64,000 bases of DNA from Mucidula mucida. Its lineage: Eukaryota; Basidiomycota; Agaricomycetes; Agaricales; Physalacriaceae. The position numbers and the translations under genes were made by a program. The stretch's first letter is position 1. Every line of letters begins with the position of its first letter. Below are positions 1-11,800 of the stretch, piece by piece. The notes under the pieces are model-generated. The model made no database searches. It was not told the DNA's origin and saw nothing but the letters and a program-made list of their open reading frames with translations. Location: the NCBI GenBank assembly GCA_015501055.1, contig JADNYV010000199.1, positions 1 to 64,000 on the forward strand, written 5' to 3'.

Positions 1-345
1 TGTAAGGATATCTGAAGACGACGTTTCTGAAGAACACTTCAGACTACCGGACTGCACGCTCTCGCCAGCTTGGTGCATCGAGGGCTTTATCTACGTAGGA
101 AGAGAGGAGTGGGTAGGCTTGAGCGCATACTACGTGAAACCGCATCCGAGCGCAAGGACAACCGAGTTGGTGGACTGCAAATGTTCGCGGATCCGGCCGT
201 GCCAGGGAGCTGATTGACGAGGAACGAACAGCGGTCGAAAGGTCCACAAAACGGACACGTGACACATTCCCGACTTGGCAACTGACCACCATTGTCGCCT
301 CATTGTTCCCATTGTTCTCTATCTGCGCGCTATCCCGTGACCTCG

Positions 346-355
346 CATATAAAAG
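346..355 (+). promoter_or_regulatory. TATA-like element of the FunK1 gene
   Basis: The sequence catataaaag lies about 70 bp upstream of the ATG at 422 but only about 13 bp upstream of the ATG at 368. Fungal transcription usually starts 25 bp or more below a TATA box, so this spacing favours 422 as the translation start. Nothing else is visible in bases 1–345. Confidence 0.4.
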
Positions 356-421
356 AAAATTCCAAAAATGCATGCAGCCATTCTTCTCTTTGACTTCCTC
401 CCTCATTCGTGGCCACTCGAC

Positions 422-2593
422 ATGACTTCCAACGAGCCGAGAACTCCCACTGCCAATCGTCGTCAGCCCAGCGGGTCTTCTACGACCCTACCGCAACCAA
501 ACTTTCTCGTCCTTTCGCATCCTAGTCTCACCAGCGAGATCTCGTTGACGAGCACGCCCTCCGCGAAAGGCATCGTTGCCCATCAAACGGCCTCTACGCG
601 AGAGAAAATCGATCCTTACCTCAATGAGGACCTCATGGCTTCCAGGGTCTACCTTCCCTTTGAGATCTTTCTGCAGAAGGTGTTCAATCTTCCCGAGGAC
701 TGGAAGACCAACGCCGAGTTCAGTTCCTTGTTAGGTGCTTTAGAGGCGGATAAAGCTTACGGGGACAAGCTGGATCTCTATCTCGCTGCGTGCGATGCTG
801 AAGGAAAAGAGGACACCCTCTACGCCCCAGCGGCGACCGCGTATAACCAGGCAACCTCGGTTCTTGCTACAGCCAAAGGTGATGACGACCTCTCATCTAC
901 CCTCTACGTATATCGCCAGGACGACAAACGCGTCGTTGGGACGCGCGCTATAGAGAAGAACGTGAAATTCTGTCCCGACTTGGGTGGTGTGCTTTACGAC
1001 CTCTGGCTCCAATCCAACAACGACGAAAAGCTTGTCAACCTTGAGGGACCAGCAGCCAATTTCTCTTGGGAGCAGCTCATAGTTTTCCTGGAATACAAGA
1101 GGGAGATGCTGATGGATCGAGGCATCCGTGCCCCCACTGTCCTTGGTGCAAACGGTACGTGCCGCCTTGAATCGAAGCGAGCGTCTGTTTTGACTCTTTT
1201 TACTAGGTTTGGATCCCAGAGATCTGGCGCTGTTGAAGAAGATCCTCAGGAGCGTCCAATCCGCATCTGTTACCTCCACCGGAGCGACAAAGCGAGGCTC
1301 CGACTCGAGCAAGCCGGCTGCGAAACGCCAAAAATCCGACCCGTCCAAAACTCCCTCCCGTCCTGACATTGAAAGTTCCGATCAGAAGGAGCTGACATTC
1401 GACAATGAAACCATTGAGCGCAAGAAGGTTGCGTATCAATGTGCCAACTACGGACTCCATGTTCTTTCCGCAGGCGGCTTCAAGGACTACAGCCTCGGAG
1501 CCTTGATCTGCGAGGACGAAAGCCAACTCATGTACTACGACCATTCGTGCATTGCCATTTCTGCACCGCTCAACTTCCGCTCCGACCGTCGCATGTTCAT
1601 GCTTTTCCAGGTTTGTCTGTTCAAGACACAGCAAGCCTCTCTCCAGAACCGCGGCGGTATTATCGGTCGTCTCTTCGATAAACCCAGCCCTTACATGCGC
1701 GACTACGCCAACTATCAGAAACTCGTTGGCACGGATTTGCGTAACATTTTCGTCGGGCAGTTCATTACCCTGCAAGACGCGAATGGGCCGTTTAAGGTTA
1801 AACTCGGGCGAGTTATCGATCAACAGACAGGCCTCATTGGGCGCTGCACGTACATTGTCGATGCGGAGAGCGAGACTAGATGGCCTGGCATGAAACTGGT
1901 CGTCAAGATTACGTGGTCGCCCACGGACAGGACGTCCGAAGCTACGTTCGTCAACCGTATTAGGGAGGAAGCTGCCGCGCAGAATGCCGACTGGGTCCTA
2001 GACCATGTCCCCAACATTCTCCATTCTCAAGACTTTGAGCGACTCCCTGACGAGGTTGGTTGTGGCCTGGCCGCGTTCTTAATGATCCTTCCACCCGCTA
2101 CGCCGATGGTCGACGTTTCACGTACGAGAACCGTGTGCTGCGCGTCAGCGTACACGAGAAGCTGTGCAAACTGAGCGAAGCATCGGATGTTGTCGACTAT
2201 GGTCAAATTTTCTTTGATGTTCTACAAGGTTCGTCGCTGTTAATCTCATCTGAGTGGTCTTTGTTGACTCAACATTGTATAGTTCATCGCTGGATCTACG
2301 ACCATGCTCGCATCCTCCACCGCGACATCAGCCAAGGAAACATCATGTGGCACTTGCGCCGCGGGCGTATTTGTGGTGTCCTGAACGACTTCGATCTGTC
2401 CTCCTTCCGCGACACCACGTCCCCTTCATCGAAGCAGCGCACAGGCACGCGTCCATTCATGGCACGAGAGTTTCATGAAAACCCGCAGGCGCCACCGGTG
2501 CACCTCTATCGCCATGATCTGGAATCCCTCTTCTATGTCATGTTCATCCTCGTCATCGCCAATATCCTCTTGAAGACACCCAAGTATAACGAT

Positions 2594-2624
<31 letters not shown>

Positions 2625-3067
2625 GGGTGCCGGGTGAAAAGTGCTACCTTGAACTCTACGTCCTCTCTCACTATGGCGATTGGCTTCAGTATGATGATGC
2701 GACCTTGTATATCGAGAAACAAAGGCTTGCTAAGCTAGCCAAGTTGCCCGCCCCCGCCGATAGCGCTTTCGAATTGCTCGCAGATCGCCTGTCTACCTTA
2801 CATGTTGCACTATCTGCAGGGTTTTATGCCCAAGATGGCCATGTGAAGCGTATTAGGGAGGCCCTGGACTCGACAAAGCCCAAGCGTCGACTTCGAGCAA
2901 GCGCGGCGGCGCAATCTCAAGTTCACCTTCCAGCAGTTGCGGAAGTTCAACCCCCGGCTTTCGATAACAGTACGTTGGACGGCAAGTGGACGTATGCTAG
3001 AGTTTTTGACGTGATGAGCGATGAGGAGTTTGAGAATATGTATCCCATCGCGTGTCCTGTTACTTAG
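422..3067 (+). CDS. FunK1-type fungal protein kinase
   Basis: This is a serine/threonine-type kinase of the large fungal family Pkinase_fungal (FunK1). The catalytic loop HRDISQGN is intact. The metal-binding motif reads NDFD instead of DFG, which is usual for this family, and the family signature YRHDLESLFYV follows. Two introns are clear: 1155–1206, and 2229–2282, which splits the exon before HRW. The ATG at 368 is in frame, but 422 is preferred because of the TATA spacing. The reading frame breaks near 2060: restoring one T in the TT pair there joins the N-terminal half to the segment PGRVLNDPS that FunK1 proteins carry. A run of 26 A (2599–2624) encodes a polylysine stretch in the C-lobe, so the frame downstream depends on its exact length. 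The kinase call is secure; integrity is doubtful. Confidence 0.85.
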
Positions 3068-3687
3068 ATTTCCCACCGGTCTCTGCATGTAACACTATCT
3101 ATGTATATACACTTCTACTATCTTGCTTCGCTGTAGTCAAGAGTGTCATGCATTGTCGTTCAAGGAGCAGGCAACAAAGATAGTCAGGAAGAGCACCCTG
3201 ATCGGACTGCACTGGCGAAGTCAACGGTCCGACTTCCGAAATCAGCATCCAGACCACCACCATCGCCGTCTGGTCTGTACTCATACTTCCACACTGGTGT
3301 TGGTACGGTAGCGTAGTCTTATAGTTTCTTTTGGCAACACGGCAGCTCATGCGCGTCGTGTGAAAAGCAAACTCAGGCCTTGTCACAACAGTGATCAATA
3401 TTGATGAGCCAAAACGATCTAGAAAGTCAACTGAAAAAGACCGGGTATGCATTCAACGCGCTAGTAACTATTCCTGTCATGCCTTCCATTTCCGAACAGA
3501 TTGTCAGGCCAAAATGCCAGCGCCCGAAATTCAGCACGCTATCATCCGGGGAATTTACGGAATGTCCTCCTCCGCCCTCCTGCCGTGCAAAAGATACGGA
3601 GAAAGCACAACTTTGATCTATGCCTATCACAACCTCAAGATGCTGTTTAAACTGCGTACATTTCAATCCTTCGTTCTCGTGCATCTG
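3068..3687. other. Intergenic, no gene seen
   Basis: This is the 3' flank of the FunK1 gene and of the convergent minus-strand gene. Short open frames overlap in all registers without recognisable protein content. Confidence 0.5.
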
Positions 3688-4260
3688 CTATAGGCTCCTA
3701 ACCCGCGATGGCACCCAGTAACACAAATAATCTCCGACACGATACTTCAACGCCTCACGACTATGCTGTATAATATCATTCAGCGTGTTATCGGGAAGAC
3801 ATGACAGGTGTACAACGATTGGGCCAAGGGCGAAAACTGCATCGAGCCTGTCCCGGAGATTGCAGGCGCGAACTTGCTCTGGATTGGAGAGAAAAAGACG
3901 GACCTTTACGTTCAGTGCCGATACTGATTTTCCGTCTATGTTCATCCGCGTGACCCTCAAACCTCCCCCTCCACGACGTACCCTTTGACTATTCCTTTCT
4001 TAAGGAGTTCAGTATCTAAGAGCGTCGCAATGATCTTGGAACCGAGGGAGGCCGGTCGTACCTGGACAATCCCCTCCGCCGCCAGACAGAGGACGCGATA
4101 CCGACATAGCTGGTCTGATACTTATCTTGTTCTTGATTTATCTTGTTCCCCATGGTGTTGGCTCTTTATGTACCTACAGAGTCAATTAGCCCCTTCAACG
4201 GACCAATGACTTGCTCTGAAGGCGGCCATTGCTCAGGTACGTACGATTTTGCGCGTCTTC
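3688..4260 (-). CDS. Unrecognised protein, C-terminal exons
   Basis: Three minus-strand stretches read as protein and join plausibly. The first, about 4253–4180, ends in a segment like GPLKGLIDS. After an intron whose acceptor is the AG just before LCRYRV, a second runs to about 3965. The third runs to the stop at 3688 and contains NVKVRLFLSNPEQVR and CYWVPSRVR. Exons two and three are out of register by one base at a C5 run (3965–3969); one more C rejoins them. No family is recognised. Amino-acid use (balanced hydrophobic and charged residues, no low complexity) looks like a globular protein. The 5' end is uncertain, and the gene may continue into the exons suggested at 4590–4920. Confidence 0.45.
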
Positions 4261-4587
4261 CCAGCGTCACTGGCAGTGGTTACTTCGAAGGACGCCAAGG
4301 ATATTGCCAGTTGGATTGACGAGGAATACAGCGCAAAGGATGGGACCGATGCTGAAAATAGAGAGGAACGCGGGCGCCAAATTGGTCTTCTCGCATTGGA
4401 GTAAACAGAAGAAATGCACGAAATTTGCTGCTTCTATGAATTGCATAGCTTGACCTCGTCTCAAAGCCTATCAATGAGCTTTTGGTATTATCGTAGCCAT
4501 GTTCAACCATCACGGATATCGACCGACACAAGATGAGGAAATGGTTTGATCTTCCCTCCTATGTCGTTATTTCAGCGCTGAACCTAT

Positions 4588-4920
4588 CTAATTAGTATGG
4601 CGCAGAATCGAAGGTCCTCTTCTACAGGATGTGTGCAGACATCTTAATGAGGAGCGCAACCGCCGTCGCCGATTTGCTGTACACGCAAACTTGACACCAG
4701 GGAGACCTTTTTCGCATTTCCACTGGTGAAAGCACTTACCATCGCGCGCCTGAGAGCAGAGCATACCGCCTCCCACGGAGATACTTGACGGCCTACCGGC
4801 TACGTTCCACTGGATCCCGGCGGCGACAGTTGGCGTGATACGCATTTAGTGTTTCCCTTCCCTTTCCACGCGAAAATCAGGAATAGGATGGGCGGGAGTT
4901 GGGTTTTGGAGTCTTTGCGC
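4588..4920 (-). other. Possible upstream exons of the 3688–4260 gene
   Basis: Minus-strand reading gives three short blocks bounded by GT and AG: one ending NTKC, one reading AVKYLRGRRYALLSGARC, and one reading ATAVALLIKMSAHIL. The GTAAGT donor and TACAG acceptor between the second and third are good matches to consensus. No homology is recognised, and the link to the downstream exons is a guess. Confidence 0.25.
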
Positions 4921-5184
4921 GGTCGAGTTCGTGTCTGTCAAAGAGGTGAAAGCAGTGGGAGGGTATGTCAGTGGGGACACGCTTAAGCTGGAATTGTAAA
5001 AGCGACGCCGTGAGCCGTGGCGGTGGTTTCTGTACTACATGTATTTTCTTGTGCACTCATTGGTGTTCGCGCTGAACGCTTCTACGATACTTGTAAGTGT
5101 ATCACTTGAGGTGACTCGATTTATTGGTTGTTATCGTAAACTTGATATACTGTCCAGTATTATGTTCCAATTAGGCAGTTGTTC

Positions 5185-5220
5185 GTCACTTTACCTTCAT
5201 ACCACCATCATCTCGCGTCG
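5185..5220 (+). promoter_or_regulatory. Conserved 5' element of the DUF6535 genes (copy 1)
   Basis: The block has the order TCACTTTACC, then ACCACCATC, then ATCTCGCG. It recurs upstream of copies 2 (8496–8570) and 3 (minus strand, 48592–48536). It is probably promoter or 5' UTR inherited with each copy. Confidence 0.4.
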
Positions 5221-5397
5221 GGCGCGTCAATCGTAAAAGGACCTGATACGACTTGGTCTTTCCTTTAAAGTCGGCTCCTCAGACGTCTACGTATACATTC
5301 CCCACCAGTTTTGCGACGAATCCCAGTGTCCCAAACGTATTTGCTGCTTTCGTGCCATACTGCGCTTAGTTGCTGACTTCAGGACAAGGACAAACGG

Positions 5398-8331
5398 ATG
5401 TCAGAGGAGGATCGCTCAAGTGGAGGCTTTGAGGGAGCCCCCCGCTCAAGAGCAAGTGCCGGTATACCGGTTTCTGCGGCCCCGGAGCCTAAGCCAGAGG
5501 TATTTGTTACTTTCATGGCATCGAGTGCCTTGATTGTTGACAAGGATGAACAGATTTTACAAGAGGACCGTTCGGTTGCTGGCTGTGATGAAGTCGTCCG
5601 CTCAAGAGCAAGCGCCAACGCACCGGTTTCTGCTGTCGCGTCCGAGAACGAGGCAGCCCCATCGCACCCACAACAGGCAAGCGCTTCTCGCCATAATGTA
5701 TCGCACCAGACAGGTCAAAAGGAAACATTCTTTGGTATACCCCAGTCTTCTGGCGCACCTGCCAAGGTCAATACGAGTATGTCCATTGGCCCTGGCTCCT
5801 CTTTGCATCTAACGCTTTTGCTGCAAGTTTACGACGACGATTACGAGACGCGTTTCCCGCCGGATCCTATTTATCAAGAGGCTTCGGATGATGCTCGTGT
5901 ATATCGCGTCTACATGGAGGAGTCTAAGAAGTATGATGCCTATATGACAGATGCAGCAAGGGAGGGACTAGATGTACTCCTGGTCTTTGTACGTGATTGT
6001 GTGATGACTCGACTGGTCCTGATTCAAACCATTGCTATAGGCCGGTCTTTTCTCCGCGGTCCTCACTACATTCGTGGCTCAAACTTCGCAATCTTTGCAG
6101 CCTGATCGGGCGACTGAATCCACTCTACTCTTACGCGAAATTGCGGCGCTTCAGCGCGCGCAGATGAACGGGACCTCGGCTGAGTCCGTTCCCTCCACGT
6201 CCGCCGACTTTATTCCCGCCGCAATTGACGTGTGGGTGAACGGACTTTGGTTCACGAGTCTAACGTTGAGTCTCGCCGCCGCTCTCTTCGCCGTACTTAT
6301 CAAGCAATGGATTCGCCAATACGTGTCACTCACATCTGGGACACTGCGGGAACGCAGCATCATCCATCAGTTTCGTTTCATGGGTCTCCAGAAGTGGCAT
6401 GTCCCAGCTATCATTGGCATCCTCCCCGTGTTAATGCATCTCTCCTTGGCCATATTCTTTGTCGGTCTCACCCTTTTCCTTGTTCCTCTCCGCCGCTCTA
6501 TTGCTGCTGTTGTAGGGAGTGTGAGTGTACTTGTCTTTGCTGCCTACACAGGCACGGTAGTCTGGCCATTGTTTCGTATCCAATGCCCCTACCGCACACC
6601 CCTCACCGGGATTATCCATTGGCTCATTTTCCTCGTGCGCAAGTACACATCTCGATATCGATATTATGATTTGGTCTATTCAATGTTGCAAGACGAAGAA
6701 CAAGAACAAACTGCTCAGTGCAATGATGACCTGGTGGCACATGCTTTTCTCTGGCTCGTCAGTGTTTCCGCCAATCCAACTGTTCACCGCGTTGTCGCGC
6801 AAGCCGTCGGTGGGCTTTCCCGTCGATGCGCATTGCTTTTACGCTCGCTTCGTTTTGAAAGTCGTTCTTTCGAATCCGCATTAGACCACGCTTCCGATGT
6901 TATGTTTGCTGATTGCTTCTCTCAATCTCCCAATGGTCCTCCGACTTCTGTCAAAAAGGCAGACCTGCTGGAACAACTGTTCCGTACTTCCCTTCAAAGG
7001 CAAAGTGTTCGCTTCTCTCCTCTGTTGAAGGACTACTCGCATGTGAGCGAGGCTATCCAATCCTTCTCAGCTCCCGCACTGGGATGGGAAGTTTCAGCCG
7101 CTGTTTTCTTATGGAAATCCTGCCCTCCTATCGCTAACCGGCGTACCAGTATGGCTGAGATGGCCTGCACATTACTGGGCCGTATCCTGTCAGAGCCATC
7201 CGAGAGCCAGACGCGATTACCAGCCGTTGTCTGGGAGAATCTTCTGGAAGTGGCCTCGTGCCGCAAGATAGTCATTCCTGGTCAGTACGACAAGATCGTC
7301 TTTGGAGAGCTGGAAAGACGCGTATGCTTGGAAGAGTGGGGCCGTTCAGAACGACACGACAATTACACACTTCTAATCTCTTTCGAGGATGCACTCTGTA
7401 CAAGCGAGCACTTTGTCTGGTCTCTTCTATCTCCATCTGACAACAACCAGGGGAATCCGTTGGACTCTGAAAAGGTCAACCGACTTGTTTTCCTTGTGAA
7501 TGCTTTCTGTTTGCGCGGGCCGTGGGAAGGCAGCCGTAACATCGTTTTTGGGACGTGGAAGCAGATTATCTGTGAACTGCAAGCGGGATCTGTTACCCGT
7601 AAAGACCAAGACGCGATATGTTTGGCGGCCGACGCATTCTTACAGCAGAAGACCGTGTTTCAGACCAAGTTCGGACCAGCAGCCGTTCTTCTCCCGTCTC
7701 TCTCATTCCTATATTGCTGGACACCGCACCTGATGTCCGATCTGGGCTGTACAACCACGGACATACATCTTGCGTTAATCGAGATCGACATGTTCAAGGT
7801 GCTCGACCGACTCGAAAGCATAGGACCTTGGCTCTGGAGTGCGAGTTATAGCACGAGGAATATCACTACCACAGTCGCATCCGTCATTGCTTCTGTCATC
7901 CGCGCAAGCTTTTCGGACGTCGCTCATTCACGGTGGTCCGACTACCTTTCTTTGCCTGAAAATAGCGCTGCCGTAGTGTCTGTGCTCACATTCCAAGGAG
8001 GTGTAGCAAGCCCCGCGCAGGTTAATTCGGATTTGGGCCTTTTCTTCGCTTCGCGGTCGTGGGACTGCGAGATGTTACAAAACTGTAAAACATCGTTGGA
8101 ATCGTACTTAGAGCACTATGTGCCTGAATTGCATCGGGACGATTATAAGGCCAATGTAGAAGAGGCGAGGAGAGTTATTGATGGGCTGATCTCAGAAATT
8201 GAACCGGTCAGATATTTACCTTTAATCAAGTTGTTATCTAACCTCACGTTTGCTAGCAGTCGCCTAAACCTGTAAAGCGATTTTATCGTCTTCGGCGTTC
8301 TCGAAAGAGCGCGGATATGGAGGCGAGATAA
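5398..8331 (+). CDS. DUF6535 membrane protein, copy 1
   Basis: This is a member of the basidiomycete family DUF6535, of unknown function. Exons are 5398–5776, 5828–5988, 6041–8206 and 8260–8331, about 925 residues. The acidic, repeat-like N-terminal tail is followed by the core motif YETRFPPDPIYQEAS and by LQPDRATESTLLLREI. Three membrane segments follow, encoded near 6235–6310, 6409–6482 and 6499–6560, then a soluble C-terminal region of about 550 residues. The last exon is easy to miss because the frame stays open past the donor at 8207. It was placed because the same splice occurs in copies 2 and 3. A further in-frame intron is likely at 5500–5553. The ancestral ATG (aligned to 8818 of copy 2) is AAG at 5268–5270, so translation should begin at the in-frame ATG at 5398. 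Confidence 0.85.
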
Positions 8332-8364
8332 CAATTCGGGCTTGCTACTCTGTCTTTGTACACT

Positions 8365-8445
8365 TAGCAGCTGGCCTTGATATTCTCCAAATCTCATCTT
8401 CGATCATCATCCTGACCTGGCCATCCACGAAGAAATGCTGACGGA
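8365..8445 (-). pseudogene. Relic exon of the MYND-finger gene
   Basis: This stretch closely resembles 12387–12450, the exon of the downstream MYND gene that encodes SFVDGQVGMRIEDEDLGNI. It lies just below DUF6535 copy 1, in the same convergent position that the intact gene has below copy 2. The rest of that gene is absent here, so it looks like a remnant left when the unit was tandemly duplicated. Confidence 0.6.
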
Positions 8446-8817
8446 GATAATTAGTCGTCGTCAAAATATGGTATGTTCTGTTTGCGATGTGCGCCGATCA
8501 CTTTACCCTCACACCACCACCACACCACCACCATCCATCTCGAGGCTATCCCATCGCATCAGGCGACGCCGTTGAGAATTTGACTTGATCTCAGCGCGAC
8601 ATTGGGATTGTATTTCGTACACCAGCTCTCGGTCCTTGCCGTTTACCTGGTCTCTTATCGTCACCATTCAAGATGTCAACCACAACAAGTCAGAAACGAG
8701 GCATGATGGTGTCAACCTGCCACGCAGATTCTGTGCGGCTGCCTCGTTAACCTCTCTTGCTTCCCTTTTCCTCACACCATCATCCGTCTTGCTTCAACAC
8801 TGCGAGACTTTGCTTCA
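8446..8817 (+). promoter_or_regulatory. 5' region of DUF6535 copy 2
   Basis: No separate gene is visible. The conserved element lies at 8496–8570, with a CA-rich ACCACC repeat, and leads into the first exon at 8818. Confidence 0.35.
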
Positions 8818-11800
8818 ATGTCGGATCCTCATACGTCTAATCCATCCACCAAATCCGAGACGAATCCTAGTGTCCCAAAGGTATTCACTGCTTTCATGTC
8901 ATCCATGTGCTTAGTTGCTGACTGACCATGACAAGGACGAACAGATGTCAGAGCAGGATCGCTCGGTTGGAGGCTCTGACGGAGCCGCCCTTCTAGGAGC
9001 GAGGGTCGACGAATCAATTGCTGCTCCCGCGTCTGAGTCTCCGGAGGGAGTCGACAATGAGCCTAAGGCTGGCTCATCGCACCCACAACAGACAAGCACT
9101 TCGAACCGTGATGGACCCCCCCCCCCCCCCCCCAGCCAGCTCAGAAAGCGCCTTTATTTGGCATCCCACAGTCTTCAGGCGCACGTGCCAATTTCCTCCC
9201 CAGTATGTATACATTTTCTAAGAGTATCTTTCAATAATTTTGTTGATAGACTACGACGACGATTACGAGACACGTTTCCCTCCCGATCCGATATATAAAG
9301 AGGCCTCGGAAAATGCTCGCGTTTTTCGCGTGTACACGGAGGAGGCTGCTAAATACGACGCCCTCATGACGGACGAAGCACGGGAGGGACTAGATGTGAA
9401 CTTGGTCTTTGTGAGTTTTTTGTTCCCCCGAGTTGCGTGACTATTGTCTCAAGCCGTGCAACATAGGCTGGTCTTTTCTCTGCAGTCCTCACGACGTTCG
9501 TTGCACAGACATCGCAGGCTCTACAGCCCGATCGGGCGACTGAATCCACTTTGCTCTTACGCGAAATCGCGGCGCTGCAGCGCGCGCAGATGAACGGCAC
9601 CTCGGCTGAGTCCGTTCCCTCCACATCCGCCGACTTTACTCCCGCCGCAATCGACGTGTGGGTGAACGGACTTTGGTTCACGAGTCTGACGTTGAGCCTC
9701 GCCTCCGCACTTTTTGCCGTCCTTATCAAACAATGGATTCGCTATTACATGTCACACACATCTGGGACGATTCGGAAACGAAGTCTCATCCACCAATTTC
9801 GTCTCAGAGGTTTTCAAAAGTGGCATGTCCAAACACTCATCAACATCCTCCCCGTATTGATGCACCTTTCCTTGGCTATATTTTTTGCTGGCCTCACCCT
9901 TTTCCTCCTTTCGCTTCGCCGCTCTATCGCTACCATTGTAGGGAGTGCGAGTGCTTTTATCTTTCTGGCCTATATAGGCACAGCGATCTGGCCGTTGTTC
10001 CATGTACAATGTCCGTATCACAGTCCTCTTACGAACATTCTGTATGGTCTCCTTGTCCGTCTGCACATGCTTCAGGACCGTCGCAAGGATGCAGTCCTGA
10101 AAGATGTGGCACCTGCTTTCGAGTGGCTATTGAGTATGTCATCGAATCCAAGTGTACATCGTGTTGTCGTGCAAGCCGTTGGAGGGTGTTTACAGAAATC
10201 ACCAGCAATGACGAGACTTGTAGAAAAGTCAGACGCGGAATCCATATTCAAGTCTACCTGGGCCGACATGTTTTCTGAGTCCATCTACCAGCTGCCTGAT
10301 GACAAGGCTTGTATTCGTCCTGAAAAGGTAGACTTGCTGGAACGATTATTCCGTAGCGCACTTCATATGTCCTCCAGGGGATTCCACTGGTCTCTGGGAG
10401 TGTCTGAGTTGCAAATGAACACTGTTGAGACATTTCCAGCGCCAACTCTACAATGGGAAGCAGCGGCAACTGCGGTCCTATATCATTATGGCGTTCATGA
10501 TCGGGTCGCTGCTGAGAAAGCCGGCTCAGTCGTACATCGTCTTTTGTTGGAGCCACGCGATGACGACCCACGGCTACCACTTATCGTGTGGGAGCATTTC
10601 CTTGCAGCAGGCTCATCTCAAAACATATCGCTTTATCATTCGTCGGATCGGGTCTACAACCTGAATGACGAGCTGACAGCCCGTTTATGTCTGGGGAAGG
10701 CTTCTTCCAAGTTCTACTTTTCGCCTTGGGATCTTTCAGGCTGGAAGGACGTTCCAGACCCAGTGTCTTTCAATGACGCGCTTGGTGAAAGTGAGAACTT
10801 GGTCTGGTCTCTTCTCTCGCCCTTCGACTGGGATACGTTGGATTCTGAAATGGTACAACGGCTTCTTTCCCTCGTCAACGCCATTCGTTATCATGAACCG
10901 TCCGGTGTCAGTGATGACGTCTTCTTTGGGACGTGGAATGAGCTCATATGCACATTACAAGCGGAATCCTTAACTTCTAAAGACAGAGGCGCAATCTGTA
11001 TGGTAGTCGACGCATTCTTACAGCATAAGGATGCATTTCAAGCCACGTTCGGGCCAAGTGCGATTCTTCTGCCATCCCTCTTATTCCTCTACTGCTGGAC
11101 ACCGAGGTTTTCAAGTGCAGAAACTGACATTGTTCTTGCTCTCATTGAGATAGACATGTTCAAGGCGTTAAACGAACTCGGATACATTGGACAAGAGGGA
11201 CTCGAAAGCATCGGACAAGAGGGACTCGAAAGCATCGGACAAGAGGGACTCGAAAGCATTGGACAAGCGGGACTTGAAAACCTTGGACTCGAAAGCATTC
11301 GATGGCTCTGGAGTAATTGCAATGTGAATAATGCTGCACCAGTTCTATCTCTCCTCGCTTCTGTCATCCGCGCTAGCTTCGAGTCACGCAACGTGGATTC
11401 GACATCTCATCCAGAGGAAGAGCGGTGGCTTGACTACCTTTTATTGCCTGAAAATAGCGCTAGCATTGTGTCTATTTTCACGTTTCAAGGGACTTCGCGC
11501 ACCCCTGCGAGTGTAGCGCAGGTCAGAGGCGACCTTTCACTTTTGTTTGATTCACAGTCGCAGTGGGACAACGACACCTTGCAGGAATGCAGAGCAGCCT
11601 TGGAGGATAAATTGCTCAATCTTGTGCCTCGTGCATTTTGGGACAACTACGGGCCCAACATGAAGGAGGCGAGAAGAGTCATCGACAAGCTTATTGCTCA
11701 ACAGGTCAGATAAATTCCTCTGCTTTGTGATGTTATCATACTAAGTGTTAGTCATGTGTAGTCCCCTAAACTCACAAACATGCTTAGTCGTCTTCTTCGA

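Noticed and set aside
4210..4402. Plus-strand frame reading ALKAAIAQVRTIL and SWIDEEYSAKDG
   Set aside because: It looks protein-like, but it overlaps the better-supported minus-strand exon near 4180–4253 and lacks a start or partners.
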